Positions 59,412 through 64,000 of a stretch of 64,000 nucleotides of DNA are shown piece by piece. The position numbers and the translations under genes were made by a program. The stretch covers positions 103,267 to 167,266 of the forward strand of contig NZ_JAGGPJ010000017.1 in NCBI RefSeq assembly GCF_018613875.1, read 5' to 3'. Within the stretch, counting starts at the first letter, position 1, and each line of letters starts with the position of its first letter. Source of the DNA: Arthrobacter sp. ISL-28 (lineage in GTDB: Bacteria; Actinomycetota; Actinomycetes; Actinomycetales; Micrococcaceae). The notes under the pieces were generated by a model, which was given only the letters and a program-made list of their open reading frames with translations, was not told the DNA's origin and ran no database searches.

Positions 59412-59972
59412 ATGGGTGAACCATTGAGAAGCACACGAATTGTCCGCGGGGCCGCCGTCGTCCTCACAGGTTCCCTGACACTCTTAGGGGCCGCCGCGTG
59501 CAGCCCAGAATCTCAGCTCCAAGCCTCCCGCCCAACCAGTGCCGAAGGGCCATTTCCCGTGCTATCCGTCACCGACGGAGACACCATCAGAGTCAGCGTC
59601 AACGGACAGTCAACCCGCGTCCGCCTCATCGGCATCGACACGCCGGAGGTGAAAGATCCAGGCACGCCGGTCCAGTGCTTCGGACGCGAAGCATCGAAGC
59701 GCGCCGAGGAACTCATGACCGGTGCACAGGTCTGGCTGGAATATGACCCCAGCCAGGGACGGCATGACCGCTTCGGCAGGACACTCGCATATGTCTGGCT
59801 AAACGACAACCTGCTCGTCAACCATCAAATGGTCAGCGAAGGGTTCGCGCACGAATATACCTACGACGACCCCTACAAGTACCGGGACAGCTTCCGTGAC
59901 GCGCAACAGGCAGCCCAAACTGCCGAAGTTGGACTATGGGACCCCGACACATGCGCCGGCAAGACGAATTGA
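59412..59972 (+). CDS. Thermonuclease (SNase-like) lipoprotein
   Basis: A 186-residue protein with a lipoprotein signal (hydrophobic GAAVVLTGSLTLLGAAAC, Cys30), so it is likely anchored outside the membrane. The SNase OB-fold follows: FPVLSVTDGDTIRVSVNG, STRVRLIGIDTPEVKDPG, DRFGRTLAYVWLNDNLLV and EGFAHEYTYDDPYKYRDSF. Catalytic Arg/Asp/Glu positions appear present (RLIGIDTPE and GRTLAY). It degrades extracellular nucleic acid or has a related role. ATG 59412; a weak ribosome site. Confidence 0.87.
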   Translation: MGEPLRSTRIVRGAAVVLTGSLTLLGAAACSPESQLQASRPTSAEGPFPVLSVTDGDTIRVSVNGQSTRVRLIGIDTPEVKDPGTPVQCFGREASKRAEELMTGAQVWLEYDPSQGRHDRFGRTLAYVWLNDNLLVNHQMVSEGFAHEYTYDDPYKYRDSFRDAQQAAQTAEVGLWDPDTCAGKTN

Positions 59973-60051
59973 CCCAGACAGGTTGGCCTCCTTCGCAACG
60001 ACAGGCACTGGGCGCAATCGCCCGAATCTTCTTGTCAGGTCATGCCGGAGC

Positions 60052-60444
60052 TCAGGCCCAGAACTCGTCCGGCTTGGCCGTGTCCTCGAAAAACTCCCGG
60101 CCCTCGACGACCTTTCCGTCGCGGAGTACGTAGGCGATGGCCGTTGCCACGTCCAGAGTCTTTCCGTTGCTTTCGGCACGGCTTTGCTGGATCGCGACTG
60201 TGTGGTTTTCCCCGCCGACGATGTCCCGGACGCTCGCTTGGAAGGACCCCTGCGAACGCGCTCCCAGCTCGCCAAAGTAGGCCATGATGGCGTCGCGTCC
60301 TTGCTTCGTTCCGGACAGCACGCCGCTTCCAGCGGCGTACCAGACTGCGTCCTCCGCGAACAATTCGCTGAGTGTCGCCAGATCCCCTGAATTGAAGGCC
60401 TCGTACCCCTGCCTGATTAGCTCAGCGTTTTCTGCAGCTCCCAT
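60052..60444 (-). CDS. SnoaL/NTF2-like fold protein
   Basis: A 130-residue protein from ATG 60444 (MGAAENAEL); the in-frame ATG 60477 is an alternative. LIRQGYEAFNSGDLATLSEL, FAEDAVWYAAGSGVLSGTKQ, GRDAIMAYFGELGARSQGSF and YVLRDGKVVEGREFFEDT follow the NTF2-like cone fold, with the Trp and Asp/Glu positions of the ketosteroid-isomerase-like group. The substrate is unknown. Confidence 0.8.
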   Translation of the reverse strand: MGAAENAELIRQGYEAFNSGDLATLSELFAEDAVWYAAGSGVLSGTKQGRDAIMAYFGELGARSQGSFQASVRDIVGGENHTVAIQQSRAESNGKTLDVATAIAYVLRDGKVVEGREFFEDTAKPDEFWA

Positions 60445-60921
60445 GTCAAACACCACTCCGCCATCCTCGTCGGTCATGCTGGGACGGCTTAAGAGTATTC
60501 CTGGCTCAGATGCGTGTCGATGGGAGATCACTCCGGGCTGTGTTTCTTAAAAGCTACTACTGTTGACTAGTGAGCAACCTCACAGCGGAGCCTGGAACGG
60601 ACGGCGGGACGTGGGTGGGGTGGGAAACAGAGCACGCCCAGCTGCTGGTACTGGAGTCATAGCGCCGGCGCGCTGCCCGGCATTGCGTCGGTAACTGCCA
60701 TTGGAACCCCTGCTGGCAGCGGGGGTTCCAATAGGGTTTTGCCGGTGCGTCCGGCGTCATGATGGCATCTTCTCAGCGGGACTCAACTTTGAGGGCTCCC
60801 GTGCCTATTATCAAAGGGAGTACAGGCGTAGCGTCTATCCAACGGAACAAGGCGGCGATCGAGTGACGGACTCGGATTCGTATAGCGCCGCCCCGGTCTT
60901 GAGCCGTTTAAGGAGGCGGGG
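60445..60921. other. 477-bp gap with a strong hairpin
   Basis: No gene is supported between the divergent SnoaL-like gene and the second debranching gene. It includes ATTGGAACCCC (60700-60710) and GGGGTTCCAAT (60722-60732), a perfect 11-bp inverted repeat around an 11-nt centre, followed by AGGGTTTT. Short frames crossing it, such as 60557-60760 on the minus strand, lack coding features. The debranching gene has AAGGAGG just before its ATG. Confidence 0.55.
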
Positions 60922-63075
60922 ATGACTGGATGGAATGCCGACACGGCTGCAGGGCCTGTGGGGCCCGGCACAGTTACTTTGGTGGAGGGTTCTTCCTTCT
61001 GCATCTCTTTGTCGAACGGAGACATCCATCCGGAGCATCCGCACGGGGTTTTCCATGAGGACACCCGCATTTTGTCCCGCTGGAACCTTACGATCAATGG
61101 TCAGCCCCTGGAGCCGCTGACCGCATCGGCGAAGGAACCCTACCGGGCCCTGTTTATCGGCCGCGTTCCCCGCTCCGACGGGTATGCGGACAGCCCCATG
61201 ATTGTGGAGCGCATGCGGGAAGTCGGGGCTGGAATCCTGGAGGAGATCACCATCCGGAACTACTCCTCTGAGGAGGCCGAATGCGTGGTCAACCTCAGCG
61301 TTGAATCCGACTTCGCGGATCTCTTTGAAGTAAAGGAAGCGCGCATTCAACGAACCTGGGAAGAATCCCGCCAACCGGACGGTGACTCGTTGACCATCAG
61401 AGCCGTCTGGCAGGACGTCCGGAAGGCCGTCGTCGTTAAGGCAAACGGGGCCGAGGTCAGCCCGGAGGCCTTGAGCTATAGGGTGGTTGTCCCGCCACAC
61501 GGAAATTGGAGCACCGTGCTGAGCGTGGTACCCATCGTTGACGGCTCACCGGTGGCGTCGTTCGTTCGTCCGTCTCGAGGTGAAATATCCCGCAGCGACC
61601 GTCGCCGCCAGGAATGGGTGGCGAAGATTCCCAGACTCCATATAGCCAACCGTTCCATCGAACGGACTCTGCGGCGCAGCTACGACGATCTGGGCGCACT
61701 CCGCATTGAGGATCCCGCCCATCCGGAGCGGATCGTGGTGGCCGCCGGTGCGCCATGGTTTATGACGCTCTTCGGCCGTGACTCGCTCTGGGCTTCGGAA
61801 ATGGCGCTACCGGTGGACCCGTCCCTGGCGCTGGGCACGTTGCAGACGCTGGCGGAACGTCAGGGCAGGGTGGTGGATCCGATGAGCGAGGAGGAGCCGG
61901 GCAAGATCCTTCACGAGGTCAGGCTCGGTGTCTCCAGCGGACTGTCCCTGGGCGGCAAGTCCGCCTACTACGGCAGCGTCGATGCGACTCCGCAGTTCGT
62001 GATGACACTGGCGTCGGTTAGCCGTTGGGGTTTTGCGAAGGACACCATCGCAGCCCTGCTGCCCCACGCTGACCGTGCTCTGGATTGGGTCCGGGAATAC
62101 GGGGACAAGGACGGCGACGGGTTCGTCGAGTATGAACGCCTCAATGACCAGGGCCTCATCAACCAGGGCTGGAAGGACTCCTGGGACGGGATCAACTTCG
62201 CCGACGGCCGGATGGCCGAGCCGCCGATTGCGCTCTGCGAAGTCCAGGCATTGGTCTACAGCGCCTATCTGTCCCGGGCATGGATGGCATACGACGCCGG
62301 CGACGCGCCTTTGGCGGCCCGATTCACCGCTGAGGCGGCGCAGCTCAAGAAAAGGTTCAACGAGGAATTCTGGATCCCCGACCGCGGCTACTACGCCGTG
62401 GCTTTGGACGGCAAGAAACGGCAAGTCGACGCATGCGCCTCCAACATGGGGCAATGCCTGTGGCACGGCATTGTGGACGAGGACAAGGTACCGTTGGTCG
62501 CCGAACGCCTAATGTCCCCTGAAATGTTCAGCGGCTGGGGCGTCCGAACCCTGGCCAGTGACATGTCCGCTTACAACCCAGCCAGTTACCACAACGGCTC
62601 GGTCTGGCCGCATGACAATGCGGTTATCGCGGCCGGCCTGATGCGATATGGCTTTGTGAAGGAGGCGCAGCGGATCGCCACCGCCCTCTTCGAGGCGGCC
62701 GATTACAGCGACGGTCGCCTGCCGGAACTCTTCTGCGGCTTCAGCCGTGACCAGGTCGCCGAGCCCGTGCCGTACCCGACGGCATGTTCCCCCCAGGCCT
62801 GGGCAGCGACCACTCCGATCATGTTGATTACGAGCCTGATGAGGTACGACGCCCATATATCGCGCGGCGGCTTCTGGATGGATCCGGCACTCCCGGAGTC
62901 CTACGGTGACCTGCACATCACCAATGCGCCGATGGCCGGAGGCCGTATCACCATCGATATCGCCGGCTCCGAACCATCCGTGCAGGGGCTACCCGAAGGA
63001 ATAGTGTTCCATCGGGAACACCGTCCATGGTTGACAGAACTGATGGAGCAAGCCGGGCTGGGAAGCAGGGATTAG
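60922..63075 (+). CDS. Glycogen debranching-type protein (amylo-alpha-1,6-glucosidase family), copy 2
   Basis: A 717-residue paralogue of the protein at 42385, collinear along its whole length: SSFCISLSNGDIHPEHPHG, FHEDTRILSRWNLTINGQP, APWFMTLFGRDSLWASEM, EEPGKILHEVRLGVSSG, GDKDGDGFVEYERL, NQGWKDSWDGINFADGRM and YHNGSVWPHDNAVIAAGL. ATG 60922 has AAGGAGG 5-9 nt upstream. The candidate catalytic acid loops are kept in both copies, so both are likely functional and have diverged in substrate or timing. It lies between two decayed gene remnants. Confidence 0.88.
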   Translation: MTGWNADTAAGPVGPGTVTLVEGSSFCISLSNGDIHPEHPHGVFHEDTRILSRWNLTINGQPLEPLTASAKEPYRALFIGRVPRSDGYADSPMIVERMREVGAGILEEITIRNYSSEEAECVVNLSVESDFADLFEVKEARIQRTWEESRQPDGDSLTIRAVWQDVRKAVVVKANGAEVSPEALSYRVVVPPHGNWSTVLSVVPIVDGSPVASFVRPSRGEISRSDRRRQEWVAKIPRLHIANRSIERTLRRSYDDLGALRIEDPAHPERIVVAAGAPWFMTLFGRDSLWASEMALPVDPSLALGTLQTLAERQGRVVDPMSEEEPGKILHEVRLGVSSGLSLGGKSAYYGSVDATPQFVMTLASVSRWGFAKDTIAALLPHADRALDWVREYGDKDGDGFVEYERLNDQGLINQGWKDSWDGINFADGRMAEPPIALCEVQALVYSAYLSRAWMAYDAGDAPLAARFTAEAAQLKKRFNEEFWIPDRGYYAVALDGKKRQVDACASNMGQCLWHGIVDEDKVPLVAERLMSPEMFSGWGVRTLASDMSAYNPASYHNGSVWPHDNAVIAAGLMRYGFVKEAQRIATALFEAADYSDGRLPELFCGFSRDQVAEPVPYPTACSPQAWAATTPIMLITSLMRYDAHISRGGFWMDPALPESYGDLHITNAPMAGGRITIDIAGSEPSVQGLPEGIVFHREHRPWLTELMEQAGLGSRD

Positions 63076-63104
63076 GAAAAAGCTCGGGTGATGGCCATGA
63101 TGGC

Positions 63105-63450
63105 TTCCTCCTGCGCGCCGCCGGCTACTGGAACTCCGGACAGGAGTGCGGTGCCGGCTGCCGGGTACTCGTCCACGAGTCCGTCGCCGGAGCGAAGAAG
63201 CCATCAGCCGGGCCAAGCAGGTGCCCTATGGCCTTGCCGCCTCGGCCTGGACCCTCAACCCAGAGCTGGGCCACGACATCGCCTCACCCTTGGACGCCGG
63301 CACCGTGTGGATCAAACTCCCACCTGGTCCTGGCCAACGAAATGCCCTGGAGCGGCTTTAAGAGCTCCGGTTATGGGCGCGACCTGTCGGCCTACGCCCT
63401 GGACGACTACTCAAGCACCAAGCACGTCATGCACAACAAAGCCGGTAAAA
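63105..63450 (+). pseudogene. Remnant of an aldehyde dehydrogenase C-terminal half
   Basis: Three ALDH pieces lie in different frames: AAGYWNSGQECGAGCRVLVH with the Gln-x-Cys active-site region (~63117-63190), then SEEAISRAKQVPYGLAASAW and LDAGTVWIKL in a second frame to TAA 63359-63361, then EMPWSGFKSSGYGRDLSAYA and LDDYSSTKHVMHNKAGK. The gap between the first two lacks the ~100 residues that normally separate them. The order and motifs resemble an aminobutyraldehyde-dehydrogenase-type protein. It is clearly non-functional. Confidence 0.82.
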
Positions 63451-63526
63451 GGCGCACTCCGGGGAAGCCGTTGCTGCGGACCCAGCCCCACGAGTTCCGG
63501 GACCTTACCTGCAGCAGAACCGGGTG

Positions 63527-63538
63527 GTATCCTGATAC
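63527..63538. promoter_or_regulatory. Palindrome upstream of the ino1 gene
   Basis: GTATC-CT-GATAC is a perfect 5-bp inverted repeat, followed by the AT-rich CTGATATATAAG (63543-63554). These are the most promoter-like sequences in the 160 bp before the inositol-phosphate synthase start. A regulator such as a PadR- or LacI-type protein could bind here; no direct evidence. Confidence 0.4.
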
Positions 63539-63621
63539 GCAACTGATATATAAGTGTCGCCGCGTAGCCTTCAGTTGTTTTCGTCTGCCACGGACGAGAT
63601 GTTTCTACCCAAAGGAGTTCC

Positions 63622-64000
63622 GTGTCTTCAAATCCGATTCGTGTCGCAATCGTCGGTGTGGGTAACTGCGCCGCTTCGCTGGTCCAGGGTGTCCACTACT
63701 ACCGGGATGCCGACCCCCAGGCTACGATCCCGGGTCTGATGCACGTTGAGTTCGGCAAGTACCACGTCAACGATGTCCAGTTCGTGGCCGCGTTCGATGT
63801 TGACGGCAAGAAGGTTGGCGTCGATTTGGCGGACGCCATCCTCGCCAGCGAAAACAACACCATCAAGATCGCGGACGTGCCGCCCACCGGCGTGACGGTG
63901 CAGCGCGGCCACACGCTGGATGGCCTGGGCAGGTACTACCTCGAGACGATCGAGCAGTCCCCGGCCGAGCCCGTGGACGTGGTCAAGGCACTCAGGGACG
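63622..64000 (+). CDS. ino1: Inositol-3-phosphate synthase, N-terminal part
   Basis: GTG 63622 has a perfect AAAGGAG 5 nt upstream, and the frame runs off the window end. The N-terminus is [20 protein letters not shown] with the NAD-binding GxGNCAxxL motif, then [40 protein letters not shown] and [17 protein letters not shown]. This is the short actinobacterial myo-inositol-1-phosphate synthase, which converts glucose-6-P to inositol-1-P for mycothiol and phosphatidylinositol. At least 126 residues are present. Confidence 0.93.
   Translation, partial: MSSNPIRVAIVGVGNCAASLVQGVHYYRDADPQATIPGLMHVEFGKYHVNDVQFVAAFDVDGKKVGVDLADAILASENNTIKIADVPPTGVTVQRGHTLDGLGRYYLETIEQSPAEPVDVVKALRD

Noticed and set aside
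57498..63621. Possible mobile element or prophage in the region with decayed genes
   Set aside because: No transposase, integrase, terminal repeats or target duplications are seen; only gene decay.

Overview
The window is high-GC actinobacterial DNA and most resembles an Arthrobacter/Pseudarthrobacter-type member of the Micrococcaceae. This placement is an inference. It rests on a mycothiol-type maleylpyruvate isomerase, an EF-G2-type GTPase, DUF1876, a TTAGGTTAGGCTA-type DtxR/IdeR iron box, GTG starts with strong AAGGAG ribosome sites, and the mix of soil-catabolic genes. No rRNA, tRNA, CRISPR array, insertion sequence or prophage was recognised.

Layout. 1-1.1 kb: the end of a gentisate-degradation operon (fumarylpyruvate hydrolase and maleylpyruvate isomerase). 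1.3-10 kb: two convergent YegP/DUF1508 genes, a full-length phosphoketolase, a VOC protein, a threonylcarbamoyl-AMP synthase-like gene, a stand-alone LigD polymerase domain, an amylosucrase and an alpha/beta hydrolase. 10-20 kb: EF-G2, a 49-residue small protein, HrpB helicase, another VOC protein, a frameshifted LssY_C gene, a DM13 protein, a 2H phosphoesterase and a membrane protein. 19.7-21.5 kb: an iron-themed group (DUF59/SufT-like protein, IdeR-like box, flavin reductase, His-tailed ferritin).

21.7-32.9 kb holds a coherent catabolic locus. It has a LysR regulator, an FAD amino-acid oxidoreductase (candidate L-pipecolate oxidase), an HglS-type 2-oxoadipate dioxygenase/decarboxylase, an AmaB-like aldehyde dehydrogenase, a D-2-hydroxyglutarate dehydrogenase-like flavoprotein, a complete polar amino-acid ABC transporter and a second LysR regulator. 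A Glu-type dehydrogenase follows. Together they fit uptake of lysine or pipecolate and its breakdown through 2-aminoadipate, 2-oxoadipate and D-2-hydroxyglutarate to 2-oxoglutarate. Between amaB and the last flavoprotein lie a 35-residue Cys-rich small reading frame and a perfect terminator hairpin.

34.3-37.6 kb: a LacI regulator divergent from a Gfo/Idh/MocA dehydrogenase and a sugar-phosphate isomerase/epimerase, with a promoter and operator visible between them. 37.8-42.3 kb: bioA-bioF-bioD translationally coupled to a cytochrome P450 that lacks the normal ExxR motif, preceded by a 21-codon upstream reading frame that overlaps bioA. 42.4-44.5 and 60.9-63.1 kb: two paralogous glycogen-debranching-type proteins. 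44.8-50 kb: gamma-glutamyltransferase, ChaB, a 5'-3' exonuclease, an HhH-GPD repair protein and a DHFR-like reductase.

50.2-57.5 kb holds a tightly overlapping five-gene operon: SWIM zinc finger, DUF5691, YehL-type MoxR AAA+ ATPase, DUF5682 and VWA protein. It looks like an actinobacterial version of the E. coli yehL/M/P/Q set and is the strongest candidate for a poorly described molecular system. Decayed remnants of a TPP enzyme (57.6-58.1 kb) and an aldehyde dehydrogenase (63.1-63.5 kb) lie in the last 7 kb, and the window ends inside inositol-3-phosphate synthase.
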